A stretch of DNA of 64,000 nucleotides from Bugulina stolonifera (GCA_935421135.1 OW285193.1:12076099-12140098), one strand, 5' to 3'. Positions 1 through 13,600 are shown, counted from the stretch's first letter. Translations and numbers: made by a program. The notes: generated by a model not told the origin, from the letters alone.

Positions 1-1034
1 AAAAGCTGTCCTAGTTCAAATATAATTTTAAAATATTCAAAAAGTCTAGTTTAGCAATATAAAATATGTACATGTACTATATAGGCCTAATAGTCTTGGC
101 CTTCTACTACTGGCAGTGTGTACCCCACTGTTCACCTTTGTGGTCACTATAAATAATGAAATACATCTCAGAACTGACAAGTAGAGCACTTTACCTGCCA
201 CCACCTATCTTATCTGACAGTTAGCTGTCTACTGTCTGCTACATACAGAATAAATATATAGATGTATGTTTATTTGATGGGGACTGAAACAAAGCCACTC
301 CTTCCCTTTCACCTCTCACAGCTTCTCATCGCCTTTTTTGCTCATTCTACAATGGAAATTCAGTTAGTTCTCCAGCCTGAGTCATAACCATGATAATAAA
401 TTGATTTGGTCATTTGGTATATTTTGGTGAACATTTATTATGGTGCTAAAATTTTATTTAATTTGAAGTAGCCTATTTTCATTTTTAAATAGTTTTAATC
501 TCTTCTTATTATACCCACAAGATTCAACTATCAGCTGGTTCTTGTCACCCCAGCCACAAACTTGGGGTTTGGTAGAAGTATATAATTGATTGAGAGATCC
601 ATGTTCATCACACATATCCTCTATCACTTATGAAGGTGTGTAGGTAGTCGAATCCTACGACTACCTCTGTAGAATAACTACATGCATACTGCTAGTCATG
701 TAGAAAGTCTAGTCAGCTGGAAGAGTGATCATACAGTGCCAATAATTATTATGCTTTGTGTCACATCCTGAATCTATACCTCCCTTCATCATGCACTTGA
801 AGAGCTGATCTACTGCTTCCCTGGCACCAGCACTGCCAGTAAACAGTACACTGGCTCTAGTGGTTTCACTAGTGCATGTGTATCCGTTAGCCTGTGTTAT
901 ATGCATGTGGTACTATACTATGACGCTGGTACATGTACACCCTGTAGCAGAGGTCCAATGCACACTCAGTTGGTTTTTGAAAGTTTAACATTTTAAAAAG
1001 CAATTATAATTTTATCCGCTGTTCTATTTAACAG
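1..1034. other. Left-edge non-coding stretch, presumed AEBP2-like intron
   Basis: This stretch should be intron of the plus-strand AEBP2-like gene, because the first exon in the window begins in the middle of a zinc finger and its first cysteine pair must be encoded further left. I found no C2H2-like exon here on the plus strand. On the minus strand one open frame at 709-890 could be a terminal exon and is listed separately. The rest is AT-rich with no recognisable gene. Confidence 0.5.
709..890 (-). CDS. Possible terminal exon of an unrecognised gene
   Basis: On the minus strand a CAG acceptor-like site near 891 is followed by about 60 open codons ending in a TAG stop at 709. The peptide contains the stretch ASVLFTGSAGAREAVDQLFK and has a balanced, protein-like composition. 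AATAAA-like signals on the minus strand lie about 250 bases downstream, near 430-455. I could not find convincing upstream exons, and the exon would sit antisense inside an intron of the AEBP2-like gene. It may be a chance open frame. I do not recognise the family. Confidence 0.22.
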
Positions 1035-4000
1035 GTTTATGGACAGGTAGCCAAGTCCATCATCTGGTTAGAGGGTCATGTGAAGAAGCACCTGGGACCA
1101 CGCCCGTATCACTGTATATTCCCCAACTGCTCCATCAGATTCTCGTCCCAGGAACTACTGCAGAAACATGTCGACTCTCACATTGTAGATAGCAAGGAGC
1201 CAATAAAACCAACCAAAACTAAGAAGGTAGATACAGTAGCGGCTAAAAAGACGGAGAAGAAGTGCATGAAGAGATTGAGGGGAACAGAAAAATGTATTCG
1301 TAAGTTTAGTCCATATTTGAGTCTCTAAAGCCAGGAGCAAACTGGAAGCGAATGAGGCAGAATCCGGTAGAGAAATTGCGAGAAACAAGCGAGACCCTGC
1401 CGCTTTGGGTTAAATTTGCGAATTCGCTCGGATCAAACTTGTTTGATGTTTTCGCTTGCCGTGTCGTGCTATTGGTCGACAACCCATTCATTACGTCATT
1501 TCGCTCGAAAATTTAAATATTCATAAACCAGTAGTCAAGCGCGAATGTTTCTCGCCTAGTGTGCTTGGAAGTGCAAAGCGAAACAATATGGCCCCACTTG
1601 CCGCGCGACTGATTTCGCTTCCAGTTTGCTCCAGCCTTAAGTAATAATTTATATTTTTTATATTATGTTCACGAAAGACAGAAAACAAAGCGTTAAGTAA
1701 TATGCTTTAATTTTCCTAACTGTGAGCAAATAAGTTAATCCTACTTTTTATTTCTTGAAAAATTTTCTAGAATATAAAAAGAAAAATTAATGATAGATTT
1801 CCAAAAAAAAATGGGAATGCTCATTTTTTGCAAATATTCAACCACATTGTATAAAAAATTAATCTGTGTTCTGACACAGATCTAGCTATGAGTCATTATT
1901 TACATTTACATATTATATATTGTCAAGTTCCTATAATAATGAGAAATCAGCATAGGAGTGGAATGGTGCAGACTGGGTGGGGAATGGGAGTCGGGGAGAC
2001 AACTAACAGCTTGTAATTTGAGCAATCTCATAGTTTTAAATAAAACAGTCAAGACTGTGAACTAACTGGTAGTGGACTTATCAGGATTATAAACATCTCT
2101 GTAGTATAATAAATGAAACTGTTTACTGTGTAGTGTGTATACATACTTATTACTAGTAAGTTTGTATACACACTACACAGTATTATCATGGAATCCAGTA
2201 CATTGCGGTCATTGAAATAATAGTATGGGAACTATTTGGTATTCCTTAAAATAAACCCAAATATCTACACTTCCATAATATCTGTGATAAGTAAACTACA
2301 AAATATTATCACAGAGGTTCAGTTCACTGACCAGGTGGTACAGTTTGAAATTACATTTACAAAACTAAACTAGATGGCAGCATGGCACCAGGTTAATAAC
2401 ATAATACTACATTATAATTATGCTGGTTATACTACCATATATCATACAATAGAGGTGTGGGGAACCTTATGGGTAAAGCTGGCCCTCATCACTAGGTTAA
2501 CTTCCCTTGCCAAATTAATGTCATGCTTTTATTACCAGAATTTTATTTTCATGCCCAATATAATATTTATTGCTATGGTCACATACAAGGATTTTATTGA
2601 AAAAGCAGCACTATGCATCGTGTGTATTTTATTGTCTACTGAAAGATGATAGTGTATAATATTGTGTAAAAAGTTAAATTCAAACTTGTAGTGAAATTGT
2701 TATAGGCAGTCATCTGTAGAGAACTTTTTTTGGTGGTTATCATGGCCTTTTGGTGTCATGTGCCACTTTTATTAATTATTATTGTGACTGGAACCACTTT
2801 GTACCAATTTGAATATTTTCATTTTAAAACTGAACTGTTACTCTCAGTTTTTAAATGAAATCATCTGTAAAACATTCAGTCAATTTTTGTCAGTCTAAGC
2901 TGTATTAAAAAGCTTGTTGCAGAAAATTAATGGGATTCACATCTTACAATGATCGGTCTGTCATTTGATAAAGGCAGGTCCGTTACTGACTGGAGATAAA
3001 GGGTAGACTACTATACATGTATTTGGGTCATACATTCAACTAGCTATGAACAATATTCTATTCTAGATTCTCGATAACATCATCCATATTCGATTTTTCT
3101 AGCTAAAAGAGCAGATTTCATGTCCGGTCACATCATTGAAGCCATGAAGTGGGAGTGCAAAATGTTGAATGAAAAATGGCTGCATATTCTGACAGAGGAG
3201 AAAGATAGCGTACGATTACAAGGACAGGTAATCCATCACTCCTGGCATTATATAGTACCACCTTACCTTCCTCTGCATAGAGTCTAGTCCTAGCACTACA
3301 TAGTACTTACCTACCTCTACATACAGTCTAGTTCTAGCACTACATAGTACTTACCTACCTCTACATAGAGTCTAGTTCTAGCATTACATAGTACTTACCT
3401 ACCTCTACACACAGTCTAGTTCTAGCATTACATAGTACTCTACTTACCTTCCTCTACACACAGTCTAGTTCTAGCATTATATAGCACTTACCTACCTCTA
3501 CATAGAGTCTAGTTCTAGCACTACATAGTACTTACCTACCTCTACACACAGTCTAGTTCTAGCACAACATAGTACTTACCTACCTCTACATAGAGTCTAG
3601 TTCTAGCATTACATAGTACGTACCTACCTCTACACACAGTCTGGTTCTAGCACCACATAGTACCACCTTACCTACATAGCGATTTTTACTATTCTACCGA
3701 CTGAGACAGCGACGTGTATATAATATTATAGACATATTATGTAGGTGTCTAATAGCACAATTCTGAATTCCATAAGTTTTTTATTATCAAAACTGTATTT
3801 TATACTTTTTATATTTCTCTATATTAAAATGGTTGTGGTACTATTTAGGCATATACTAGATTGGTCGGCTCATAAGCCTGATTGGGTGTATTCTAAACAG
3901 TCACTTCGTCACTTGTCTGCCTAGTCAATCACAGTGCCAAATAAAGTCCTTATCACACATTTGCATGATCTAATACTTTCGTTTGAAATTAAAATTGCAC

Positions 4001-4885
4001 AGGGATTAAATAGCGCTAAGCTAATATTTGTCATTGGTTCCGGTGTGTGAATTGTAAGACTGTAGTTGTTAAGTAAAGCAAATCTATATCCTTGACTGGG
4101 ACAATACTTGTAGGCAGACGTATCCGCTACTAAAATTCTAATAATTTCTTTAGGGATTTTTGAATCAGTTGCCAAACCAAGCTATATTTTGTCTGCATAC
4201 CTAGTGGTGTCTAACCAATTGACTTGCCAAAATCAGCCCATTTGCATAATATTATACGAGCTGGTCGTGGTGCAACCACTTGCTGTTCTATGGTAAATCA
4301 GGTCAGGTGTGTAACCCATGTCAAAGGTGAAGGGCAATGACTTGGTTGACTGTCCACTGTCATTGGTCATCATCCATTACCACTGACCACAGTTTTACAA
4401 TCCATTCCTCTGTCCTAGAATGGTTACAAACCGGATGTACATGTTCCTTCATATTGGATCTGTATCAGAATGGAATTACGACTCTATCTCACTGAATTAA
4501 TCTAGTGACAAACGTAACACGTACTTGTTGAAGATGACAGTGCAAGCTATCGTATTTGTGTTATTCATTCACATATTTGATTTGCTATATGCACTGGTGA
4601 TGTGATCACTGGTGTAATTTCTGGAGTCGTCTCTTGATAAATTACGTCTAACCCTGTCAATGTAATTAATTACAGATAGTTGCCATGGATACGGAGATGG
4701 TAGGGGATAAGGAGGGGCCTCTGCACAGTATACAGCTCCACTGGTTTCCAGAAGAGTTAGGTGTGGCGGATAGTTGGCATGATATCACAGATGAAATTGC
4801 TGTTACTCGTACAAAGTTGGTCAAAATTTCTACTCTACCTCCCGATAGGCTGTTTGGCTTCTGCCATGATGCAACCAGCGCTTGA
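1035..4885 (+). CDS. AEBP2: AEBP2/jing-like PRC2 accessory zinc-finger protein (5' partial)
   Basis: Three exons, 1035-1299, 3103-3227 and 4676-4885, join in frame (phases 1 then 0) to give the last 199 residues and a TGA stop. AEBP2 family proteins are DNA-binding cofactors of Polycomb repressive complex 2 in the nucleus. Exon 1 encodes the second half of a zinc finger, with its C pair missing to the left, then a complete C-x4-C-x12-H-x3-H finger (CIFPNCSIRFSSQELLQKH) and a Lys/Thr-rich basic linker. Exon 2 matches the helix after the fingers (RADFMSGHIIEAMKWECKML). Exon 3 matches the conserved C-terminal module, with LHWFPEEL and LVKISTLPPDR motifs. The three-finger order, basic linker and C-terminal module are diagnostic for AEBP2. 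The protein ends slightly earlier than vertebrate homologues. Upstream exons are outside the window. Confidence 0.85.
1326..1639. mobile_element. MITE with about 26-bp terminal inverted repeats, TA-flanked
   Basis: The left end TAAAGCCAGGAGCAAACTGG and the right end, read on the other strand, TAAGGCTGGAGCAAACTGGA are inverted copies that continue into a shared GCGAA. The element is about 314 bp, GC-richer than its surroundings and has no transposase. TA dinucleotides at both edges suggest a Tc1/mariner-type target site. It begins 26 bp after the splice donor of the first AEBP2-like exon in the window. Open frames inside it are not genes. Confidence 0.75.
2125..2181. repeat. Near-perfect 25-bp inverted repeat (hairpin)
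   Basis: Arms 2125-2149 and 2157-2181 match at 24 of 25 positions around a 7-base loop. The left arm begins ACTGTGTAGTGTGTATAC. It lies in intron 1 of the visible AEBP2-like gene. It could be a tiny fold-back element or a cruciform-forming palindrome. Confidence 0.8.
3258..3672. repeat. 44-bp minisatellite, about nine copies
   Basis: A unit of about 44 bp, containing CATAGAGTCTAGTTCTAGCA and ACATAGTACTTACCTACC, repeats about nine times with scattered point differences (CATAGAG versus CACACAG). The array starts about 30 bases downstream of the splice donor at 3227/3228, in the second visible intron of the AEBP2-like gene. Confidence 0.9.
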
Positions 4886-7615
4886 ACTCTGCCAATTGTT
4901 TACAGTATGTACTTCGTGTGATGCAGTATGCACTACCTTCTGTCGTGGAGTATGCACTACCTTGTGTCTTGCACTATACATTGGAACTAGTGTAATTGGT
5001 TACAGTTCAGTCAGTCCGCCATTCAAATCTCTTTTGCAGTACAATCACATTGATGCACCTTACACATGCGTTACCACAGCTACTGCGCAATGTAAGCATA
5101 CACATACACACCACCTTCTCCCTCTAAACTGTTTCTACCTTCTGGTTACAGATATTTCTACAATCTACAATGTTACTGTGGTCACCAGCACCAATGTATG
5201 ATCTCATCTTATTTTTATTTATTTTTAAAAAATTAGCAGTTATTCACATAAATTATTTAATTTTAAGTTATTTAAGGCTGTTATCTTATTTAAATTTGAA
5301 TTAATTCACCTACGCAGGAAGCACAAATATGCCAACACCATACTTCACTAAGTAATTTGTTTCAGTTGTATGCACTTACTGCTACGCTGTACTTTTGGCT
5401 TAGAAGAAAGAGGCTAGCAATGCACTAGTTTGGAAGTAAAAACTAGTATAGGAATTTAGCAGTAGTCACTAACCACTACTGAATGGTCTCACATATACCA
5501 TCTCCCTACCATAAAAACCTCTTTGACTTATGTCCATGTGGGCTTGGTATAGTCACATCAGCTGTAGGAGCATTAAATACCTTGTGTTTTATCAGCAACT
5601 TCAAGTTCACTTTATTACTGTTACAGATTAGATTAGTCAACATTGGAATTTAGAATTTGCACTTTTGGTTATCACCTCACCCTTATGCCTTTATTACTCT
5701 GGGCTAGTTATGTAGTTATTGATGTAATTCTAAACTATCAAATGCAAGTAGCATCACCACAACCCTTGTATTAGCTGAAAATGTATCATGAAGTTAACTT
5801 TGTAGCTTGACCACTCAACATGTGCACTATTATTATAGTGATAGGCTTGCCATTCCAATGTAAGTTGAGGTAACTCCCAACATGCACCAAACCCAACTGA
5901 CTTCAGCCCATTTCCAGTATTATCTTAGACACAAACTAGTGTAATTGTTCTACATTGTTGTGGTAGGCTAGTCTTACCACAATGAATAGAAACACCAAGG
6001 ACCAAGAATTCAATTGCAAATATTGCAGTCTATAATAACTTACTTATAGCCATCTATTGGGTACTATTTATTTAGTCATAATTATATTTAGTCAGCTGTA
6101 CAGCTGATATTCCTGAGACCAAACACTGAGCTCAGCCATCTTGCCTACACACACCAACAAAGCAAGTATTAAAAACTGTACCTTCAGTATTGTTTATCAT
6201 GTCTGTGCCACCATGCCATGAGACAGATTTGGACCAATACTGTAACTTAATAATAGCTACTACTAGAATAATGCAACTATAACTGCTACTAGGATATGTT
6301 ATCAGTAGCATTAATATTCCTTGAGCAGCAGATGAGTGAATATCACTTAGTATAAAAACAGCTGCTCTGTGATCAATATTATAATCAAGTGTTTGGTATA
6401 GTAGACTAGATTAGTAGAATATACACTCAGTAGTATATACATACAGTCAGGCCCTAGGCATTTAGGCAAACTTATTAGAGATACTAGATTGCTACCTGTG
6501 AGGTAGGGTAGGAGTACCTTTATCAGTTTTAATGTGATGGGATTTGTACAGGGATAGTAGAAGTTTAATGAAATTAGTGTTACACTAGACTCAAGTTTTA
6601 ATAGCAGTTATAGAGAAATTTAATTTTATCAAGTTTTATAGTGAGTGTTTAGAATTATTTGTAATTTGCATGTGGAACGTCTAACTAAATTTGTATGCTG
6701 TATGTTCACTAAGTAGCAGTAGCAATTATTACATAGGTATTATTGTATTTTGGGCTTGCTCTAGATTATTGCCTCATAATGGAGGGTGAATAAGACAACT
6801 CCAAATTTGATATAAAATAATCTGTGCGTATAGTTATTACGCAATTTTTTTTCTGCATGCTTTACCTGGCTGTTTGATTACCATTTTACAAATTTTATTT
6901 TCAGTTCCGTCTTTTCTTGGTTTATCATAAATTTTCACTTGTGTTGTTGGAACACATTTTTTCTATTTTATGCTGTATAGTAAATTGTTGCATTCAAGTG
7001 AAGTAGCATGGTAGTAACTACAATCCATTTCTGAACTCGAATACTATTATATTACTCATTACTCTTTGTGCAACATCTTATTTTACCCCATTCTGTCAAA
7101 GACTTTAGTTATTTAGTGGAAACATTGTATTTTCTTCATTGTAGTTATCATTATCAATCTGTATGGTGTATCATTGTGCTCTTTTTTGGTAATTATCATT
7201 AGTAATAAAACTGTGCTGTGAATATAAATGGAAACTGTATATTTATTCTAATACTTGGCATTTCTCAATCAAGAATTGCTGATAATAATTTACTAAAAAC
7301 TGTAAAATTAATTTCTCACTTGATAATTATCACATAATTACACCTTCATAGGAAAGTATATAATAGGATTGTGGTAATGAATGAACCCTCAAAATCTTAA
7401 TTATAAAAAGTCACCCAGGTGTCTAGCACACTTTGGGTAATATCAACATGCAGTTATACTTGTTATACCATTTGGCATTTACCTTGGTAGTTCCATAATT
7501 CTAATTACTACATGCATAAATTGCATACCAAAGCAAAAAAGAATAGATAATTAATAAAAATTGACAAAAAACAATATGACATAGACTTGTATAGTTATGT
7601 CATGAATTTTATTAC
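4886..7615. other. Gene-poor interval between two convergent genes
   Basis: The interval runs from the AEBP2-like stop to the stop of the minus-strand coiled-coil gene. It should contain the 3' UTR of the AEBP2-like gene. An open frame at 4761-5201 overlaps the last AEBP2-like exon in another frame and shows no protein-like pattern. The remainder is AT-rich, with no open frame or repeat array I can defend. Confidence 0.6.
7608..7613 (-). terminator. Poly(A) signal AATAAA for the coiled-coil gene
   Basis: On the minus strand AATAAA starts three bases after the TGA stop at 7616-7618, so the 3' UTR would be very short. Other signals further downstream cannot be excluded. Confidence 0.45.
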
Positions 7616-10600
7616 TCAGTCATTAAGAGTAGAGGTACTCTGAAGTCTCTCTCCAGCAGACATGGGATGTGTTTCACTCAGCACTTCCTGTTTACGTTTG
7701 GTTGGGTCAGCTGTGTTAGCTGGAGCATCAGTCCTTAGACCATTCTCCCGATCATTCCTGATTGTCATGTATCGTTGAAGCAATTGATTTGGATTGTGAA
7801 TACTTTGTCCAACATCAAATAAATTTATCACCGACATTTTCTGCAATATGGCATTGAATATAAAATAGCATAACGATGATCATGGTGGGGATGATTTATT
7901 AGTGTGACATACATCATATTAGCCTGGGCCCCAGTCACGATACTCCAAACTCTAAAAACCTAAACAACGATTGATTCAGTCTCGCACCCATAATAACATT
8001 TAACATTCTCACAGCTCAGCCACACTCAATATTTGGCCCATCAGTGAGTGATCAAGACCAACTTGCATATTACATGGCATAAACTAAAATATCCAATCTC
8101 TTCCTGTAGTGAATCAAGGAGTACTGTTTCACAGTACTCCTTGGATCAAATATATAGAAACCAGATTGTTTAGTTACAGATAGAAACGTACATGTTTTAG
8201 TGGAGGTAGACTCATCATGGATGGTGGTTGAGTAAGTCGTAAGCCTGTCGTTCCTGTGGGATGGAAGTACTGATAGACCCTTGGGTTGTAGACATTGTTT
8301 CCATTATTACGATTGTATAAAGATGGAAGAGTAACATCTAAAAAGACAAATTAACAAGGATAAGTACTCAATACTGACTGACTGACTCCCATTAAATGAT
8401 AGTCATGATGGTTGCTATAAATATACACTCATCCTATAATAATACTCTAAAAAAACAGCTGAACTAGGATGTCTTATCAAATGCATTATACATATTTCTA
8501 GCCATGCCACATTGTTGGTGGCCATATATCATGCAGCAATTTCATTCATTCTAATAAGTTCATTTCTATAAAGTAATTACCACCTCTCTTTCTAACACAA
8601 GCCTTAGCACTAAAATCTGAAATCCGCTGACCTTTGAGGGCGTCTACCACATCTCCCTGCTCCCCCCTGAAAGCCTTGTGTTGGAATGCTAGCCTCTTTT
8701 CTATGTTCTCACTTTCTTCTCTCCTTTGATGGTCAATGATAGCTTTGCGGTTGGCTTCAGACTCCTCTTGGAACATTTCCAATCTCTCAAAGAACTGACA
8801 GAAAACCAATTAATTATATTATTCTATCCTTGTGTAGAAAGTTATTCATAAAGGAGGTTCCTTTAGGTTTTTATAAAATGATTACAGTAGTCATACTTCA
8901 AAGGTTCACCAACCACTGACAAAAGTACAGAGCAAAGCACCAGAGATGAATGAATTATTGCAATGTAAATGTGACTGAAGGTTATATACTGCAACTTACT
9001 AGCTACATGTAATAATATATACATGTAATATATCATCAACCCCACATAATTAACAGGTAGCATGTACTCATTTTAGTAAAAAATGATTTTCACTAAAATT
9101 TTTCCCCAGCACTGTCTATACAAAAGCAATTTTTCTAAGAGCATACGATATTTATATTGTGTCTATAACTGTATTACATAGTACGAGTCATGTACTGTCA
9201 GCTCTATGTTACTTACATCATTGTGCCGATTACTGTATTACATACTACAGGTTGTGTACTACAGTTCTATGTTACTCACATTGCCATGTCTATTACTGTA
9301 CAATAATTACTACATGCCGTGGATGTTGACTCGGCTCTATGTTACTTACATCATCTGGTAGAGATTCTCCCCACTTTGGAAGTTTCTGGTTTCTTGGAAT
9401 TTTCTTTACTTCTCTCTTTTCTCTAAAGCAAATTGAATTATAACTGTAAATAATCGTAACACAAGTTATAAAATATTTCTGAATAAGAACAACTCTCCAA
9501 AAACTTCATTTCTGCTAAATTGTTTTACCAGCTACATGTATGTAGCAGTTTTAAAAAGACAACAGTGCAGCAACTGTTATAATGATTTACAGTAAGATAA
9601 CTCCAAACCATCATAAATTGGTGATACAGTATCATTGGTACACTGTCATGTTAGTATGCACTAGAGAGAGCCATAATAGGCCTGTCTGAGGAATAACCAT
9701 CTAACTGCACCAAAAGCATTGTGCAACTCATAAATTTTCCATAAAATTATTATTATTCTACATTGGCAGTAAAAAATCAAAACAGTTTCTATTTTGAAAG
9801 GTGATGATAGTTGGTGAAAACTAGTGATAGTAAAGCTTAATGTACTACTAGTTATATATAGCAACAATGTAGGATTATTTTAATAGACGAGTTACTATCA
9901 CATACTTCTTAAAAGCGAACTGATGTGATTTAAATTCCTTGTTGTCCTGGACAGGCTGTGGCTGACGATCTACTGGCTCTGCATTTGTATGATCTGAGAG
10001 TGCCATGTTCAGCCTGCTTATCTCATGCTGCATAGCCATAATCTTCTGTCTATGTACGAACATGTAGGTAGACATAAATCCAAACCAATGTGTAGGCATA
10101 TTATGCAAAATGATTCGTTCAATTGAACTGAATAAACATGTAACATAGTTTTTATTCTGACCTCCTAGAAACCAATGACTCAGATGTTAGTAATAAAAGT
10201 AATGCCTGTGTCTCATCTCTGATCTAGTATCAATTTTATACAAGAAGCCATATTGGTTTCAAAACCATTGTATATGGAGTTGAAATAACTTTTGAAGTTG
10301 ACTCACTCATAACCATGTTGCATCACATCCATATCTCTTTGGTGACTATCTAGGATAGCTTCAAGTTCCTCGGCTGGTATAGCATCTTCATCATGGGTAG
10401 AATGACGGGACGGTATGGAAGGCGCCCGTATACTCATAGGACTTTGTGATGTGTCTCGGGTCTCAGGGAATAGTGTCTCTTTGGTATGATGATTGATATC
10501 AACACCAATCTCATCAATAATCAAGTCTCTTAACGTACAGGTGCCTGCAGAAGAATTTAATATCTTGAAGCAATGTCTCAAAATAGAAAGTTAATAATGC

Positions 10601-13600
10601 ATATTTCATTTGACCTTAAAAATAGAGCTAACATCTGTCTCATCAGCAAACTTGTGTCTTACCTATAGCTCTGCTTAGCATTTTGGGTTTATAGATCTTC
10701 CTGTAGTAGAAGAACAAAGGAACTGAGCCTATAGCCTGTAATTCTGAGCCAGCTCGGCCTCCTCCCAGTGGATAGATGGGGAAAGAAACTGGAAGAGGTT
10801 CTGCTAGCTGTAGTTCGGCATCAACCACAGCGTTGGCTGTATACATGATACTATCTTGTAATGAGAGGTCATACTGTCCATGAGCGTTGGGCAGCTCAAT
10901 TATTTCAGGCATTTCCTGTGTGAAACATGACAAAATCATGGCATAACATACAACATGTAAGTGTTTAATTTAAATAATGTAACATCAGGCTTATATTCTA
11001 AGTATGATAATGGATTGAATAGAATATAATAAAATTTGGCATATTGACATAATATTGTAATGGTTTCTGTGATTTGGTGCGGTCGTCCTTGGACGACTAT
11101 CGACCCAGAAATGAAGTGCCTATGAGTGGTAATAGGACTTCGCATTACATGAAAGATCGAGCGGTCTCAGTAGCCCAAATACTACCAAAGACGACCCATC
11201 TGATCTCAAGTCCGACCTTCAGACTATACAATGAAAGAGAGTAGTTCGACCTAGTAGGCGGTTCGCTAAGCGAATGACCTAGTAAAAGGAAGAGAAAGTC
11301 TCTGTATCAAGTATAGATGTGTCTTTATTGAAAGCCAAGTGTAGACTGAGACAATGAACAGTAAAACAGTGCCCTTTATATAGTATAAGGACTTCCGGCC
11401 GACGGGACGTCGGGAAAAGACGACGTGTGGTCGTCCGGAAGTTGCGCAACAAGATGGCCGCCGGAAGCCCGACGGCCGACCCAAAATAGGTCGGGTTCTA
11501 CAAAAGTTGCTTATAATGGTCCAATTCATGTACAAAATGAATATCAATGAATTCTGAGAGGTCGGGCCTCTGTACATGGGTATAAAAGGCATTAAAAAGA
11601 CTTAGTAACATTCATGCAATTATATACGATTATATAGTGGAACAATACATGAATAAGTAGTGAGTATGAGCACATGGAGACACGTATATAGACAGTAATT
11701 AATGGTTTGGACATGCAATGCAGTTAAAGGTAAGTATACGAACACTAATTATGAGAATGTGAGTGTCAGATGAGTAGCGCTATAACAACTACTGAGCACT
11801 TAAGGTGCGATGGAGCTTCGTCCGGGAGTTGGAGTCGTATACAAATGTCCTGTACCATCACAATATATTATGATAATACAAGTTGTTGCTTCAGTCCAAA
11901 TTAGAAAAGGTTATTCAAATACAAAAATGTAAATAAAATGAACTAAGTTGAAGTACAAATTTTAGACCACTAGAACTGTTACATAATTATGTTTTATTAT
12001 AGGATATTAAAATCATCGATCACATGAAGGTGAAGACAATCAACACAATAGTTCTGGTAAAAGTGCACATGGGTATAAGTTGAATGTATTGACACTATCT
12101 GTTACGCTTGCACACCAAGAAACTGGTAATTTATTAAAAATCTGAAGTGAAGTGTCTGCAATAGATGTAAATCACTGGTTGTTTGCTCCAATGAACTATT
12201 ACATAAGGAAATGATTAATACAAGTCTCATAGTGGTAATAGGAACTTAACCTTTTGCAACATTATCCAGCCATAGCCATTGGTAAAAGCAAGAGAACACA
12301 ACTCCAAAACAATACTAAGGCAACGGCTACAAGATATTAGTATTAATACTATTGTAGGCCGCACTGTATACTTACACATCCCTCTATGTCTTCCACTTCA
12401 ACTGTAGTCATCCCCACAATCTCCTCATCTTCTCCCACATGCACTGTAACCGTGAGTGATTCAAGGGTGGGGGGTATCTCTCTACGTCCCACATACTTCA
12501 CAGGAATTTTAAACCTCAACTCTGAGTATCTGCATAAGTAGTCCATGTAAAAAATGATGTATTATGGAGGTATATTTCAAATATAGTCAACGGTGTTGTT
12601 AAATATAATAAAATAAAAAGGTTCAACATTATCCTATTTTCCTAGTGATCCGTGTCACATTAATAGATGAGGAAAGAAAACTACTGAGATTTTGTACAAA
12701 GGTAGCAATTTAAAAATTAGTGCTAACTGAGCAAATTAAACAAAGTAAACTTAAGCATAAATAATATAACTTGCTCGGTGGAAAACTTACAAAATTTAAT
12801 GTTGATCAGCAGTATCACTGAAGTGATAGTAGAATAAAAGCAATTGAAGTGCATTTCCTGTTCTCAAATAAAATTGAAAATTATATAATTATATTAAAGT
12901 TCTCAAATTAAGGCACGGAGAGAGGAAGTTTGTGTATCAGAGTGAGGAGAGTGAGAAGCAAGGAATTAATAAATAAATTTTAGCTTTGAAGGTAACTTTA
13001 CAATATATAGAAGAGCAAAGAATGTTAGTACCTGCACCACTAGAATAATCAGGCTAAAAGAAGTTAGACAGTTACAAAACATTGCACATACACTGTGTCG
13101 CTGATTTCTCCTGTAAAACTGCAATATTATGAACTGATATTATTTAGAGTTATCACAGATATACAATAACGCATCAAGGAAATTCTACGGAACTAGTATA
13201 GGTTAATTCAAACATATTCTAAATGCAACTACACGGTAGATTAGATGTACATGTACATGGTGACTATCAGAAGGTGTTGTGTTAAATCAGAGAAGATATA
13301 ACTCCTAATTAGAGGGCCTGCAACAACATACACTTCATAGGGTAAAACAGTTTTCATGCCTATTGATTTCTGAGGAGTTAGAGAGCTTAGAACAAAGATG
13401 AGCTGCTAAACTAGAACAAAACCATCTACAAGCCTATAAATTAGATTTTTTCCCAACAGAACAAAAGGAACGGAATATCATCAGCCATTACCATCTAGTA
13501 GCTAATAAAAATTTAAACTTGACACTAACATTTCATTGTAAACTACAGTATAGTAACGTCATGTTCGATCAATAATAACTTACTTGACTGGCTGTGGGAT

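Noticed and set aside
1306..1644. Open frames on both strands next to the first AEBP2-like exon
   Set aside because: They fall inside the 1326-1639 MITE and are by-products of its sequence.
4761..5201. 146-codon open frame on the plus strand
   Set aside because: It overlaps the last AEBP2-like exon in another frame and has low-complexity repeats (VCTTFC, VCTTLC). The AEBP2-like frame explains the coding signal.
11266..11592. 108-codon open frame on the minus strand
   Set aside because: It is within the candidate solo LTR and crosses its TATA box and poly(A) signal. It is not a gene.
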